NCBI RefSeq assembly: GCF_016908645.1
Contig: NZ_JAFBEH010000008.1
Coordinates: forward strand, 1 to 58,060
Reading direction: 5' to 3'
Length of the DNA stretch: 58,060 nt
Source of the DNA: Streptococcus loxodontisalivarius
GTDB taxonomy: Bacteria; Bacillota; Bacilli; Lactobacillales; Streptococcaceae
The notes beneath the pieces are model-generated. The model was not told the DNA's origin. It did no database searches and was given only the letters and a program-made list of their open reading frames with translations. Positions 14,813-25,540 of the stretch are shown here, piece after piece (the stretch's first letter is position 1; every line of letters starts with the position of its first letter). Position numbers and translations under genes: made by a program.

Positions 14813-17113
14813 TTAAAGCAACGTATTATTTTTTGAACCTTGTTTGAAGCCAAGTATAGTTAGGGTTAAGCTAAGAAATCCTAAAAGACTGATGTTCCAT
14901 GTTTCTGTGCTTCCTGTTTGAGGGAGCTTACTTTCCTGTGTTTGAGAGGAATCTTGTTTAACTTTTGTACCTAATGGACTAGTTGAAAGAGTGATGTTAT
15001 TAGGGAGTTTTTCTTGATTATGATGGGAGAAACTTTCAGCTTGATAGCTAACTGTAATGGTTGGTTCTTCCGCTATATCTTGATTTTGTTTTCCGATTTC
15101 AATAACTTGATTGATAGTGTCTAGGATAATAGTAGAACGAAGAAGAACTCTCTTGTATTCTTTGCCAGCTTGATAGTAGACTCTATAGGTCTTTTCTTCT
15201 AGCCCATTTTGTCCTGGGATAATATGGATTTGACCTAGTGGAAGATCACTGTTATCAACATATTGGGTCTGATAAGTTAGAGTTACCGTTTCGGTAGTCT
15301 CTTTTTCTTGATAGTATGTTTTAAACAGTCCTCCCTCTTCAAAGATTTTTCCGAGTTGTAGGAGAAGGCGATCGTTGTTGGCTTTGCTATTGACCAAGAT
15401 ACCTAGAGGAAGCCCCTCATCAGTGACGTATGTCGGTAACGTTAAGGAAGGTGTTCCTGTAAGGTTTGCGAGCTGGGTAAAAGGTGTCAGGGTCCAAGCA
15501 GGCAACCATTGTTGGTAAATGAGGTCTAGTCTTTCTTCCTTAGTAAGTTGACTCATATCTTCCATAAGAGGTTTTAGATTTTCTGGAATATGGTTATAAT
15601 CAGCGCTAGGAGCAGGATAGGCAGTTGTTGGTGTCAGAAAAATAGGATATGTTTCGTAAAATTGATTGAGCTGCTCGGTTAACTGAGCAACATGCTCCCA
15701 AGCCCTTTGTGTATCTGCTTTGCTGAGTGTTTTACCAGTTTGATATAGAGCCCATGTCAGAAGTTCGCTATCATCTTTTGTGAGTGAGTGTTTCAACTTT
15801 TGTTGAGCCATCAGATTGACACTGGTTGCACTGGCAGCAATGATAGTGTAGTAATCTTGCATCATAGCCTGCCCATCAATGGGGTAGTCAACTTGAATAG
15901 TCGTAAAACCAGCTTGTTGTAAAAAGGCAACTGCTTCTTCGACAGCCTTGACAGCATCTGGACTGATTGGTGTTCCAGCAGGTGTTTTAGTGGTGTAGGC
16001 TATGGGAATATCTGTTGTTAAAAGCTCTTGTGTCTGCAGTTCTTTTGAGGACTCTTTAAGTAGCGTTTCAAAGAGAGTACTTGTATCTTGTATATTTTTA
16101 GTAATGGCAAAGCTGCTGACATTGCTGGTGCTTGAGGCTGCATTACCTTCTAGGATTCCACGACTTGGGTGGAGTCCGACAAGTCCAGTCCATGAGGCAG
16201 GAATGCGAGTTGAGCCTCCACCATCTGAGGCGCTTGCGATAGCTACTTGGCCACTGGCAACAGCTGCCGCAGAACCTCCTGATGAACCTCCAGGATTGGC
16301 AGCCAGATTCCAAGGGTTATGAGTGACTCCGTAGAGATCTGAATTGGTAACGTTAATCCACCCCATTTCTGGAAAAGCTGTCTGTCCAATGACAATAAAA
16401 CCAGCTTTCTGCAGCTGCTTAACGTAAGCACTTGTGCCCTTAGTGGTTTGATCTTTTAAGAAGACGAGCCCATTGGTGTTGCTGCTGCCTGAAATAGTAT
16501 GACCTAGGCCTTTAAGGAGAATAGGAACTTTGAAAAAAGGTTGTCCTTCGTCGACCAAAGCATCACTTTCTTGTCTGGCTAATTCTTCACGAAGACTAAT
16601 AACATCATTTAAATCAGGATTAGTTTCTTGGATGGCTTGTAGGGCAAAATCAATCAACTCTTGTCCACTGACACGATTATCTCTCACCCATTCAGCTAGC
16701 TGTGTAGCTGAAGCCTGCTTATAGTCATCGAGTGTAATCAGCTCTTGTTGACTTGATTGATCCTCCGTTAGGGTAGCAGTTGTTTGCTGCTCTGTAGAGC
16801 TATCTGTAGCCTCTCTTGCTTCTACACTAGGACTTGTCTCGCTGCTAGCTGGATTACTGATGACAGCTTGATTGCTAGTCTCAGTTTCTGTAGTGGGATT
16901 GGCTTCTGAGCTAGCAAGGGTTGGACTAGTCGTTTGAGTTGAAGTGGTAGTGCTAGCTTCTTGACTGATAGTAATACTAGTTTCACTAGTAACTGTAGTT
17001 TCCTCGTCAGCCTTGATATTGGGTGTTAGGACTGATAAGCCTGCTCCGATAATGAGACTTGTTAGAAGTATTTGTCTGGCATAGGATGGGGCTTGTCTGT
17101 GCTTATTTGTCAT
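14813..17113 (-). CDS. Cell-wall-anchored amidase (amidase signature family, LPXTG)
   Basis: 766 residues. A signal peptide ([24 protein letters not shown]) is followed by a Ser/Thr/Glu-rich region at about 35-125. The amidase-signature domain is at about 140-600: Lys in [13 protein letters not shown], the Gly/Ser-rich [14 protein letters not shown] and the catalytic Ser in [15 protein letters not shown] give the Ser-Ser-Lys triad. A 120-residue beta-rich segment ([19 protein letters not shown]...) then leads to LPQTG, a hydrophobic helix and a basic tail. This family hydrolyses amide bonds (for example glutaminyl or aryl amides); the extracellular substrate is unknown. GAGGAATAATAGT precedes the ATG. 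It is monocistronic. Confidence 0.9.
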   Translation of the reverse strand: MTNKHRQAPSYARQILLTSLIIGAGLSVLTPNIKADEETTVTSETSITISQEASTTTSTQTTSPTLASSEANPTTETETSNQAVISNPASSETSPSVEAREATDSSTEQQTTATLTEDQSSQQELITLDDYKQASATQLAEWVRDNRVSGQELIDFALQAIQETNPDLNDVISLREELARQESDALVDEGQPFFKVPILLKGLGHTISGSSNTNGLVFLKDQTTKGTSAYVKQLQKAGFIVIGQTAFPEMGWINVTNSDLYGVTHNPWNLAANPGGSSGGSAAAVASGQVAIASASDGGGSTRIPASWTGLVGLHPSRGILEGNAASSTSNVSSFAITKNIQDTSTLFETLLKESSKELQTQELLTTDIPIAYTTKTPAGTPISPDAVKAVEEAVAFLQQAGFTTIQVDYPIDGQAMMQDYYTIIAASATSVNLMAQQKLKHSLTKDDSELLTWALYQTGKTLSKADTQRAWEHVAQLTEQLNQFYETYPIFLTPTTAYPAPSADYNHIPENLKPLMEDMSQLTKEERLDLIYQQWLPAWTLTPFTQLANLTGTPSLTLPTYVTDEGLPLGILVNSKANNDRLLLQLGKIFEEGGLFKTYYQEKETTETVTLTYQTQYVDNSDLPLGQIHIIPGQNGLEEKTYRVYYQAGKEYKRVLLRSTIILDTINQVIEIGKQNQDIAEEPTITVSYQAESFSHHNQEKLPNNITLSTSPLGTKVKQDSSQTQESKLPQTGSTETWNISLLGFLSLTLTILGFKQGSKNNTLL

Positions 17114-17299
17114 ACTATTATTCCTCTTTTTCTAATCATCTCCCTAAGGATACGAAAACTATTTTACTAAAGTTGCTAAAAAAGAAAAAATAAAACGTTT
17201 CCAAACATTTCTGAACCCAGTATTATGGAAGTAATCATTAAATTCTGAGTTTAAAAAATGCTATAATAAAAAAGACTAAATAGAAAATAAGGATTTAAA

Positions 17300-17770
17300 A
17301 TGGCTAAATTTGGATTTTTGTCTGTTCTGGAAGAAGAACTAGACAAGCACTTGAACTATGACTTTGCGATGGACTGGGACAAGAAGAACCACGCTCTTGA
17401 GGTGACCTTTGTCCTAGAGGCACAAAATAGCTCTGCGATTGAGACCGTGGACGACCAGGGAGAGACTAGTAGCGAGGACATCGTCTTTGAGGATTATGTG
17501 CTTTTCTACAACCCTGCCAAGTCTCGCTTTGATGCCGAGGACTATCTGGTGACCATCCCCTACGAGCCTAAGAAGGGTTTGTCGCGTGAGTTTCTGGCTT
17601 ACTTTGCCCAGACCCTCAACGAGGTTGCCACAGAAGGGCTGAGCGACCTCATGGACTTCCTCTCAGATGACAGTATCGAAGAGTTCGGTCTTTCTTGGGA
17701 TGCGGATGCTTTTGAAAATGGCAGAGCAGAACTGAAAGAGACAGACTTTTATCCTTATCCGAGATACTAG
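17300..17770 (+). CDS. DUF3013 family protein
   Basis: 156 residues, acidic and soluble, no signal or membrane segment. The opening MAKFGFLSVLEEELDKHLNYDFAMDWDKKNHALEVTFVLEAQN and the segment LFYNPAKSRFDAEDYLVTIPYEPKKGLSREFL match the streptococcal DUF3013 family. In related genomes it commonly lies just before prmA; here two extra genes intervene, so the conserved neighbourhood appears to have been opened. Its function is not known. A TATAAT-like box lies at about 17262-17267 and AAGGATTTAAA before the ATG. Confidence 0.85.
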   Translation: MAKFGFLSVLEEELDKHLNYDFAMDWDKKNHALEVTFVLEAQNSSAIETVDDQGETSSEDIVFEDYVLFYNPAKSRFDAEDYLVTIPYEPKKGLSREFLAYFAQTLNEVATEGLSDLMDFLSDDSIEEFGLSWDADAFENGRAELKETDFYPYPRY

Positions 17771-17871
17771 AGAGTATCGACTTTAGGTGCCCTGCTATGG
17801 AGAGAGGCAGTGTGACTAGAGACAACTAAGTGGAGCGTCGTTTGGAATCATATCAGAGGACTTCAACCATT

Positions 17872-19083
17872 ATGACAAAAGAAAAGGCCCTTGTTTTAGC
17901 AGGTGATTACAAGTACATCAGATCAATTGAGACTACCTTGAAGTCAATCTGCTACCACAATAAAGAGCTCAGGATTTATATTTTTAACCAAGACATTCCC
18001 AAGGAGTGGTTTATCCACCACAGAAGACTTTTAAGGAGTCTAGGGTCTGATTTGGTGGATGTTAAACTTTTTGACCGACGATTTAATCAAAGCTGGACCA
18101 TAGATCAGAATCTCTATCATATCAATCAGATGACCTTCGCTCGCTACTTTATTCCTGAGTATGTTTCAGAGGATAAGGTCCTCTACTTAGATAGTGATTT
18201 GTTGGTGACGGGAGACTTGTCTGGCTTCTTTAATCAAGATATCAATGATTATTATCTAGCAGCTTCACATGCAGCCTTTGGCTATGGTCATGGTTTCAAT
18301 GCAGGTGTTATGTTAATCAATAACAAGCGCTGGAAGGCAGAGGGCATTTTTGAGCAGTTGATTCAGCTGACCAATCAGAAATATACCGAGGTGCCAGAGG
18401 GTGACCAGAGTATTTTAAATATGCTTTTGGGACACAATTACCTTGAGTTGCCACATGACTATAATTTTCAGATTGGTTATGATAGGGGCGCAGCTTATTA
18501 TGGTCAAAGAGAGATTTTCCAGTTGCGTTTGGATCCTCTCCCTTTGATTCTCCACTATGTCTCTGATGACAAACCCTGGAATACCCATTCTTCTGGGCGT
18601 TTGAGAGAGGTTTGGTGGCAATATCACTTGATGGATTGGACACAGATTTTAGCCAAATGGGGCGTGCGCGTGCAGTCTCAGATGGCAGAAATTCCAAAGA
18701 AGCAGGCGCTTATTGTGACCAATACCGAATCATTGGAGGGTATCGAGTACCTTGCTCAGCAGTTAGAGGATGTGATCTTTCATATCGCAGCCTTCACGGA
18801 TATGGGGCCAAATCTTAAGAGACTGGACCAGTATGAAAATGTCCTTCTTCACCCCAAGGTTATCGGTTATCTGCTGGAGGATTTGATTAAAGAGGTGGAC
18901 GTCTACCTTGATATCAATTACGGCACTAAGTTCAAGGAAATTTTGGATTTGGTCCTAGCAGCTCAAAAGCCAATCTATGCCTTCAAATCTACTGTCAGTG
19001 ACTTTTTGTTGGAATCAGACAGCTATCATCTTATCGAAAATCAAGCTATTGACAGATTGGTGACGATTTTAAAAGAGATGTGA
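17872..19083 (+). CDS. Family 8 glycosyltransferase with extra C-terminal domain
   Basis: 403 residues from ATG 17872 (MTKEKALVLAGDYKYIRSIETTLKS); the in-frame GTG at 17830 is less likely as AGAGGA lies at 17855-17860. The GT8 fold covers residues 1-255: the DxD motif is D107-S-D109 in VLYLDSDLLVTGDL, then FNAGVMLINNKRW and HYVSDDKPW. The last 130 residues (QALIVTNTESLEGIEYLAQQL...) resemble the C-terminal domain of streptococcal glycosyltransferases that extend O-glycans on serine-rich proteins. It probably adds hexoses to a cell-surface glycan or glycoprotein. No serine-rich adhesin locus is next to it, but the Ser/Thr-rich protein at 23013 is a conceivable acceptor, which is inference. Confidence 0.8.
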   Translation: MTKEKALVLAGDYKYIRSIETTLKSICYHNKELRIYIFNQDIPKEWFIHHRRLLRSLGSDLVDVKLFDRRFNQSWTIDQNLYHINQMTFARYFIPEYVSEDKVLYLDSDLLVTGDLSGFFNQDINDYYLAASHAAFGYGHGFNAGVMLINNKRWKAEGIFEQLIQLTNQKYTEVPEGDQSILNMLLGHNYLELPHDYNFQIGYDRGAAYYGQREIFQLRLDPLPLILHYVSDDKPWNTHSSGRLREVWWQYHLMDWTQILAKWGVRVQSQMAEIPKKQALIVTNTESLEGIEYLAQQLEDVIFHIAAFTDMGPNLKRLDQYENVLLHPKVIGYLLEDLIKEVDVYLDINYGTKFKEILDLVLAAQKPIYAFKSTVSDFLLESDSYHLIENQAIDRLVTILKEM

Positions 19084-19128
19084 GGGATAATATAGAAGTT
19101 TATATGGAATAATTTGGATAGGAAAATT

Positions 19129-21180
19129 ATGAAACAAAGAGTGAAATTCTATAGTGCAAGTGATTTATCAATTTCTTTTTATTTTTCAAGAATGGAAGAG
19201 ATTTTTTCTTTGTATATGAAACCCTCTGAGATACTTGGTGATTTTGCGGATGCTATTGAATTAGAGAATGCAATAAAGATTATTGAATCAGGAAGCTATA
19301 GTGTAAACTGGACAATGGAGTACCTTGATGAAATAAAATTTTCCATTCCAAATTTAAAGAAAATTTGTAAAAACTTTTTTGGTAAAGCATCGTCAGAGCT
19401 AATACAAGAGTATATGCTGCAATTAAAAGATGAATATGAGTACCGCGACGATTTTTTTGAAATTTTTTCGAAGTTCGATTATTCTTCCAAAATTCCAGAA
19501 GATCTCTTTGGTGAAATATTCTGGCAAAGTAGCTTATCTTTGAGATATCTGTTAAAAGGCAAATACTTCTTTAAAAGGTATCCAAATTTTATAAAAGAGA
19601 CATTTTTATGTAAAGCTATTCATTTAGAGATTTTGTTAAGTAATTTTACTGACTTGAATACAGAAAATTATTTTATTCCTGATAACATATCTAAAGATGA
19701 ATGGAACTTACTGTTAGAAGACTATATACATGATAGAGAATCAAATTTAAATTATTTAAGACTTTTGCTACGCCCAATAAGAGGTTTAGGGAAAGGATAC
19801 TTTACGATAACAGATAAACAGAAGTTAGAAATACAAAATATTTCCAATGCTTTTAACGAAAATTTTGATAAATCAGACTTTGGGCCCCATGTTATATATG
19901 AAGTATATACTGATAAAGAAAATTACAAGCAGAAAAGTTTAGAGTATAAGAGCTTATCATCTTTAACGATGGCTGAGATGATAGATAAGAGTATTCTAAA
20001 TAATATTATGAGATCTGCCGGTGAACAAGTTGATGAGCAGCTAACGTTATACATGATATCTTTAATTGATCGTATAAAGTTAGCTAGTTGTCAAGAATCC
20101 GAGGAGTTGTTTACTTATTTATCAAAAGATAGATTGATTTTTTCAGAGAAAAATATGCTACTACTACCAAGCTTTCCACACAAGGAAACGCTAGTAATTT
20201 CTAGTAGTATAGGGGTTTCTACAAAAAATTCATATAACTCTACGCAATATTTTCAAATTAAGCAACAACAGGTTAGTTGTCATATAATTGAATATCAAAG
20301 ATTATTGAGAGAGTTTAATTCTAGCCTCGAAAAGATAGTTCATTGGTACTTCTCTGATTATTCATCAATGCTAGGGGTAAAATGGCTACCGTTTACTTTT
20401 TCGCCTGAAGATGATGCTATTGATAATAAAATTAGTACCATTTTTAAAAATGAGGAAAAAATTCGAAAACAGTATAAATTACTCATTGAAAATAGTGAGG
20501 TTGATCAGGAGTTATATAACCTTCAGGAAGTAACTCCTAGTTTTGAAAGTTTGCCAAGCTTCATTTCTAAAAAATATGCCTATGTGGCAGATAATCAGCA
20601 GATACAAAAAATACTAGAAATGCTATTTTCTGATCAATCCCATTTAATTTGTATTGATAAAAATAGATATGGTAAAACTCTAGTGGAACTTATTAATAGT
20701 CATATGGTAAAAAAAGGTGACTTTTTAAATTATCAGCAGGTTAATATTCAATTTTTAATAGATAATGGGATACTATCCGATGATGAAGACAAATTAAGTT
20801 TTGTTGATGATAAAGAAATTGAACTTTTAAAAGAATTATATTGGTTTAGCGATGTTAGTTATATTAATGCTAGTGATGATGAAAGGAAAATGTTGGATGA
20901 ACTCTCTGACAAAGGGATGATAGAATTTGGGAGCAGCCTATTTTCAAGAAGTGAGTCAGACTATTTGAATTATTTAGTTAATAACAGTAAGTTTGACAAT
21001 AGTTTGGGAGTAAGAAATAAGTATCAGCATGGCTCACCAGCATATAAAACCGAGCAACAGTATAATTTGGACTATTCAATAGCATTATTAATTCTAATTA
21101 TATGTGTCGTTAAAATAAATGAAGAAATGATGTTAAAACAAACAATGGAAAAGAGGAACTCAAATGAACACATGGAATGA
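19129..21180 (+). CDS. AT-rich unknown protein with C-terminal HEPN-like motif
   Basis: 683 residues from ATG 19129 (ATAGGAAAATT before it). I do not recognise a full-length family. It is largely helical with no signal peptide. The C-terminal region reads [11 protein letters not shown] followed by a hydrophobic helix; R629-N-K-Y-Q-H634 fits the R-polar-x3-H motif of HEPN ribonuclease domains, which occur in abortive-infection and toxin proteins. A segment of about 520-590 ([13 protein letters not shown]...[10 protein letters not shown]) could be a winged helix. Base composition is clearly richer in A/T and codons differ from all neighbours, suggesting recent transfer. It ends 17 bases inside prmA. 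A stress- or phage-response RNase is a hypothesis only. Confidence 0.6.
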   Translation: MKQRVKFYSASDLSISFYFSRMEEIFSLYMKPSEILGDFADAIELENAIKIIESGSYSVNWTMEYLDEIKFSIPNLKKICKNFFGKASSELIQEYMLQLKDEYEYRDDFFEIFSKFDYSSKIPEDLFGEIFWQSSLSLRYLLKGKYFFKRYPNFIKETFLCKAIHLEILLSNFTDLNTENYFIPDNISKDEWNLLLEDYIHDRESNLNYLRLLLRPIRGLGKGYFTITDKQKLEIQNISNAFNENFDKSDFGPHVIYEVYTDKENYKQKSLEYKSLSSLTMAEMIDKSILNNIMRSAGEQVDEQLTLYMISLIDRIKLASCQESEELFTYLSKDRLIFSEKNMLLLPSFPHKETLVISSSIGVSTKNSYNSTQYFQIKQQQVSCHIIEYQRLLREFNSSLEKIVHWYFSDYSSMLGVKWLPFTFSPEDDAIDNKISTIFKNEEKIRKQYKLLIENSEVDQELYNLQEVTPSFESLPSFISKKYAYVADNQQIQKILEMLFSDQSHLICIDKNRYGKTLVELINSHMVKKGDFLNYQQVNIQFLIDNGILSDDEDKLSFVDDKEIELLKELYWFSDVSYINASDDERKMLDELSDKGMIEFGSSLFSRSESDYLNYLVNNSKFDNSLGVRNKYQHGSPAYKTEQQYNLDYSIALLILIICVVKINEEMMLKQTMEKRNSNEHME

Positions 21181-22117
21181 ACTAACGGTTCACGTGAATC
21201 GTGAGGCAGAGGAAGCTGTCTCGAATTTATTGATTGAAACAGGTAGTCAGGGGGTTGCCATTAGCGACTCGGCTGACTATGTTGGACAGGAGGATCGTTT
21301 CGGCGAGCTTTATCCTGAGGTAGAGCAGTCTGATATGATTGCTATTACTGCCTACTATCCTGATACGCTTGATATTGAGGCGGTTAAGGCTGATTTGGCA
21401 GAGCGTTTGGCTGATTTTGAAGGCTTTGGTCTTGCGACTGGTAGCGTCAGCCTTGACAGTCAGGAATTGGTCGAAGAGGACTGGGCTGATAACTGGAAGA
21501 AATACTATGAGCCAGCTCGCATTACCCATGATTTGACCATCGTGCCGTCATGGACGGACTACGAGGCTAAGGCTGGTGAGAAAATCATCAAGCTAGATCC
21601 TGGTATGGCTTTTGGGACTGGGACTCACCCAACGACTAAGATGAGTCTTTTCGCTTTGGAGCAGGTGCTTCGTGGTGGTGAGACGGTTATCGATGTGGGG
21701 ACTGGTTCTGGCGTTTTATCTATCGCTAGCTCCCTTTTGGGTGCCAAGGACATCTATGCCTATGATTTGGATGATGTTGCGGTGCGCGTGGCTCAGGAAA
21801 ATATCGATATGAATCCTGGTACTGACAATATTCATGTGGCTGCTGGTGACCTGCTCAAAGGTGTCCAGCAAGAGGCGGATGTCATTGTTGCCAATATTTT
21901 GGCGGATATTTTGATTCATCTGACAGACGATGCCTACCGTTTGGTCAAGGATGAGGGTTATCTCATCATGTCTGGTATCATTTCTGAAAAATGGGACATG
22001 GTGCGTGAAAGTGCTGAAAAAGCTGGTTTCTTCCTTGAGACTCATATGGTTCAAGGTGAGTGGAATGCTTGTGTGTTCAAAAAGACAGATGATATTTCAG
22101 GAGTGATTGGCGGCTAA
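21164..22117 (+). CDS. prmA: Ribosomal protein L11 methyltransferase PrmA
   Basis: 317 residues. The N-terminal substrate-binding region ([30 protein letters not shown]) and the class I SAM domain with [14 protein letters not shown] and [11 protein letters not shown], then NILADIL, are typical of PrmA, which trimethylates L11. Its ribosome-binding site AGAGGA lies inside the end of the preceding AT-rich gene. It overlaps rsmE by one base (TAATG), so the two are coupled. Confidence 0.96.
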   Translation: MNTWNELTVHVNREAEEAVSNLLIETGSQGVAISDSADYVGQEDRFGELYPEVEQSDMIAITAYYPDTLDIEAVKADLAERLADFEGFGLATGSVSLDSQELVEEDWADNWKKYYEPARITHDLTIVPSWTDYEAKAGEKIIKLDPGMAFGTGTHPTTKMSLFALEQVLRGGETVIDVGTGSGVLSIASSLLGAKDIYAYDLDDVAVRVAQENIDMNPGTDNIHVAAGDLLKGVQQEADVIVANILADILIHLTDDAYRLVKDEGYLIMSGIISEKWDMVRESAEKAGFFLETHMVQGEWNACVFKKTDDISGVIGG

Positions 22118-22860
22118 TGCAACAGTATTTTGTAAATGGCAAAGCGAAACAGCAGGTGACTATTGAGGACAAGGACACCATCAAGCACATGTTTAACGTC
22201 ATGCGTTTGACCGAGGGTGACGAGGTGGTTTTGGTCTTTGATGATGCCATCAAGCGTCTGGCAAAGGTAGTGGACAGCGCAGTTCATCAGTTTGAAGTCC
22301 TAGAAGAGCTAGATAGCAATGTTGAAATGCCAGTCCAAGTGACCATCGCATCAGGTTTTCCAAAGGGTGATAAGCTGGACTTGGTGACACAGAAAGCGAC
22401 GGAGCTAGGTGCTGCAGCTATTTGGGCCTTTCCAGCAGACTGGTCAGTGGTCAAATGGGACGGTAAAAAGTTGGCCAAGAAAGAGGACAAGCTGGCAAAA
22501 ATTGCTCTGGGCGCAGCAGAGCAGAGCAAACGTAATCGTCTTCCTCAGGTTCGTTTATTTGAGAAGAAGGCTGACTTTCAAGCAGAGCTTAACGGCTTCG
22601 ATAAGATTTTTATCGCCTATGAAGAGTCTGCCAAGGAGGGTGAATTGTCAGCGCTAGCCCAGAACTTACAGACTGTAAAAGCAGGAGACAAGCTCCTCTT
22701 CATCTTCGGACCAGAAGGGGGCGTTTCTCCAAAAGAAATCGCAGCTTTCGAAGAGGCTGGAGCGATAAAAGTGGGCTTGGGACCACGTATCATGCGTACG
22801 GAAACAGCTCCACTCTATGCCTTGAGTGCCGTGAGCTTTGCGACAGAAATGATGAAATAA
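22117..22860 (+). CDS. rsmE: 16S rRNA (uracil1498-N3)-methyltransferase RsmE
   Basis: 247 residues. The N-terminal PUA-like part ([31 protein letters not shown]) is followed by a SPOUT methyltransferase domain with the knot motifs FIFGPEGGVSPKEI and LGPRIMRTETAPLYAL. It methylates U1498 of 16S rRNA. The prmA-rsmE order is standard in streptococci. It ends at a terminator 1 base after the stop. Confidence 0.96.
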   Translation: MQQYFVNGKAKQQVTIEDKDTIKHMFNVMRLTEGDEVVLVFDDAIKRLAKVVDSAVHQFEVLEELDSNVEMPVQVTIASGFPKGDKLDLVTQKATELGAAAIWAFPADWSVVKWDGKKLAKKEDKLAKIALGAAEQSKRNRLPQVRLFEKKADFQAELNGFDKIFIAYEESAKEGELSALAQNLQTVKAGDKLLFIFGPEGGVSPKEIAAFEEAGAIKVGLGPRIMRTETAPLYALSAVSFATEMMK

Positions 22861-22891
22861 GAGAGGTTGGGAGTGAAGTCCCGCCTCTTTT
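22861..22891 (+). terminator. Terminator of prmA-rsmE
   Basis: GAGAGG-TT-GGGA and TCCC-G-CCTCT pair around GTGAAG, followed by TTTTA. Confidence 0.85.
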
Positions 22892-23012
22892 ATGGTCTCT
22901 TGGTTAGGGCTAGATTAAGAAAAAGTTTAGAAAAATTTAGGGTCTCTTTAAGGACCGATTGTCATACTAATAGTACCAAAAGGGAAAATGATGAAAGGTA
23001 AACGAAAGAAAT

Positions 23013-25529
23013 ATGAGACAACTAGCATTTAAAAAAGATAGTCAGACAAGAGGCCATGGGTCTATTAGAACAGCCAAATGGGCTAAGGGAGCTGTTGCCA
23101 CACTCGGTTTAACTGTGGTTGTCGGCGCAAGTATGGGCATGGGTCAGTTGGTATCTGCAGATGAAACGACCAACACAACAGTCATTACCAGCACAACTCA
23201 ATCAGATACAAGCGCTACAAGTAGTGATACCTCAAGTGACAGTACGACCAGCGATGAAGCAACTACTGTAACGACTGAAACAACTTCGACAACGACAGAC
23301 CAGTCATCTGATACAACAAGCACTTCTGAGCAAACAACGACGCAAACCTCAGAAGCAACTAGTGAAGAGACAACCTCTTCGGAAGAAGCAGTAAGTGAGT
23401 CTACGACTGAGGAAACGACAAGTACTGACTCAACAACTTCTTCAGAGACAGCTAGTGAAACAGCAGCAACGACTAGCGAAACTGCTACTACGGTAACAAC
23501 TGAAGAGGATACGACGACTGATTCTAGTTCGGATACTTCAGATACTTCTAGCGAAGTTGACAATGTCATCACTTTTTCAGATAGCACAGCAAGTACAAGT
23601 AGTGATTATGGTGTGACCATCTCTGGAACAACCATCACCATCACAGCAGCAGGAACTTATCAATTAACAGGAACTGGTTCAGGCTATACTATTACAGTAG
23701 CTGATGATGTGACAGATGCGGTCACTATTGAGCTAAATGGAGTTACCTTGGATGCGACAACTATCAGTGCCTTGACTGATTTGTACATTCAAATTTCAGA
23801 AGATAGTTCGATTTCATCAACAGCGACGACGATTGAAACGGCTGGTGCCCTCTATATTTCTAGCAAGAACAATAGCAAGCTATCCTTGACATCTAGCGAA
23901 GATCATACGATTGATGCGGATAGTGTGACCTTGGATGGCGCTAATCTTTCTTTAACTTCTACAGCTAAAGATGGTATCCATGCTGTCAGTCAAGTGACCA
24001 TCACAGATTCAACCCTTTCGATTACAGCAGGTGACGATGGTATTCAGGTTGAGGATGAAACATCAGTCAATGGTGGAGACTTGACTATTACGGATTCTAC
24101 CGTGACGGTTACATCATCGGATAAAGGGATTACCGTTAGCGATGCCTTGACCATTGATGGTGATTCTGTGGTGACTGTTACATCAGGCGACGAAGGATTC
24201 GAAGCTCGTCTAGTAACGATCAATAATGGTACAGTGACTATCGATGCAGGTGACGATGGTATCAATGCGACTGAATGGACAACCAAGGATGATGCGGACT
24301 TGTCTGAGTTGGTTGATAGCTCTGAAACCATTGAAAATGAAGTTGCTATTGTCATCAATGGTGGAACGGTCTACGTGGTAGCAGATGGTGACGGTCTTGA
24401 TGCCAATGGGAATGTTACCGTTACTGGTGGTGAGGTCTATGTAACTCAAACTGGTGCTGATAATGCTGCTATCGACTATGATGGTACAGGTATTATTTCT
24501 GGTGGAACGGTCTGGGCTATTGGTAATCAAGGAATGGCACAAGCCTTTTCAACAGGTTCTAGTCAATCTTATATTATTGCCAATGTCTCAGGTTCTGCTG
24601 GAGATACCATTACAGTCACTGATAGTGATGGCAACGTCATTGCGACAACAACAGCAGCGGCAAGCTTTGGAAATGTCGTCTTTTCAACAGAAGCTTTGAC
24701 ATCAGGAACAAGCTATACCATTACCGTTTCTAGTGGTGCAAGCGCAACAGCAACCGCGACTCAAGAGACTTCAGAGACTACATTTGGTCCTGGCGGTATG
24801 GGAGGAATGACCCCACCATCAGGAGAAATGCCTTCTGATTTCAACCCAGAAGATTTCGCAGGCATGACGCCACCAGACTTCCCAGGTTCAGGAATGCCGA
24901 CTGGCTCAGAAACCGCAACAAGCGAAGCCGCTACGTCAGATACAACAGTAACTTCAGAAGCAGCAACAAGTGAAACAACTGCATCAGACACGACAGTCAC
25001 TTCAGAAGCAGCAACAAGCGAAGCCGCTACGTCAGATATCACAGCCACTTCAGAAGCAGCAACAAGTGAATCTACAACGTCAGATACGACAGCCACTTCA
25101 GAAACCGCAACAAGCGAAGCCGCTGCATCAGATACCACAGTAACTTCAGAAGTTGCAACGAGTGAAAGTCAAGCATCGGATAATGCAATAACATCCGAAA
25201 CAGCAGACCAACCATTTTATCGTCCTACTGCAAGTAGACAAGGTCAAGGTAGACGAACTCCTGCTAGTCAGGTTAATGCATGGCAAGATAGAGGCGTATC
25301 ATTTAGAGAAGGAAAGAATTTCCCAGCAATGGCAATTCCTTCTCAAGAGCGACCTCAACAGACTAGCAGTCAAGCGATCTATGATCAAATTACGTACAAG
25401 GCACTAAAAAACCGCAAAGGGTCTATCTATCAGATCCCACAATTGCCAGAAGGTGAGAATTGGATCAGTAGTCCTGTCTTCTCTATTCATTCTTTAGAAA
25501 ATCCAAGACAGAGCTTTGGGCAACTATAA
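23013..25529 (+). CDS. Secreted Ser/Thr-rich protein with Cthe_2159-type carbohydrate-binding domain
   Basis: 838 residues. A long signal peptide (hydrophobic core VATLGLTVVVGASMGMG, cleavage near LVSADE) is followed by about 135 residues that are nearly all Ser, Thr, Glu and Asp. Residues 190-590 form a parallel beta-helix-like domain of the Cthe_2159/DUF4353 type (AAGTYQLTG...VTIELNGVTL, then repeated DGI and VTITAGDDGIQ turns), a family known to bind acidic polysaccharide. A Pro/Gly-rich hinge and 15-residue Ser/Thr/Ala repeats (about 630-730) come next, then a 105-residue basic tail (RQGQGRRTP...). No LPXTG, membrane anchor or choline-binding repeat is present, which is odd for so stalk-like a protein. 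The Ser/Thr regions are likely O-glycosylated. Confidence 0.8.
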   Translation: MRQLAFKKDSQTRGHGSIRTAKWAKGAVATLGLTVVVGASMGMGQLVSADETTNTTVITSTTQSDTSATSSDTSSDSTTSDEATTVTTETTSTTTDQSSDTTSTSEQTTTQTSEATSEETTSSEEAVSESTTEETTSTDSTTSSETASETAATTSETATTVTTEEDTTTDSSSDTSDTSSEVDNVITFSDSTASTSSDYGVTISGTTITITAAGTYQLTGTGSGYTITVADDVTDAVTIELNGVTLDATTISALTDLYIQISEDSSISSTATTIETAGALYISSKNNSKLSLTSSEDHTIDADSVTLDGANLSLTSTAKDGIHAVSQVTITDSTLSITAGDDGIQVEDETSVNGGDLTITDSTVTVTSSDKGITVSDALTIDGDSVVTVTSGDEGFEARLVTINNGTVTIDAGDDGINATEWTTKDDADLSELVDSSETIENEVAIVINGGTVYVVADGDGLDANGNVTVTGGEVYVTQTGADNAAIDYDGTGIISGGTVWAIGNQGMAQAFSTGSSQSYIIANVSGSAGDTITVTDSDGNVIATTTAAASFGNVVFSTEALTSGTSYTITVSSGASATATATQETSETTFGPGGMGGMTPPSGEMPSDFNPEDFAGMTPPDFPGSGMPTGSETATSEAATSDTTVTSEAATSETTASDTTVTSEAATSEAATSDITATSEAATSESTTSDTTATSETATSEAAASDTTVTSEVATSESQASDNAITSETADQPFYRPTASRQGQGRRTPASQVNAWQDRGVSFREGKNFPAMAIPSQERPQQTSSQAIYDQITYKALKNRKGSIYQIPQLPEGENWISSPVFSIHSLENPRQSFGQL
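24909..25200 (+). repeat. Tandem 45-bp-type coding repeats (Ser/Thr/Ala/Glu)
   Basis: Within the secreted protein, units of the form SEAATSE--TSDTTVT recur about six times with internal 15- to 24-base sub-repeats such as ACTTCAGAAGCAGCAACAAG. The repeat regularity allows length change by slippage or recombination. Confidence 0.85.
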
Positions 25530-25540
25530 GCTTGTAATGA

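Noticed and set aside
23198..23587. 129-codon Val/Ser-rich frame on the minus strand
   Set aside because: It is the reverse shadow of a Ser/Thr/Glu-rich coding region, a known artefact of biased composition; no ribosome-binding site.
24909..25200. Repeat array in the secreted protein as CRISPR or minisatellite
   Set aside because: It keeps the reading frame and codes a Ser/Thr/Ala repeat; no spacers or cas genes are nearby.
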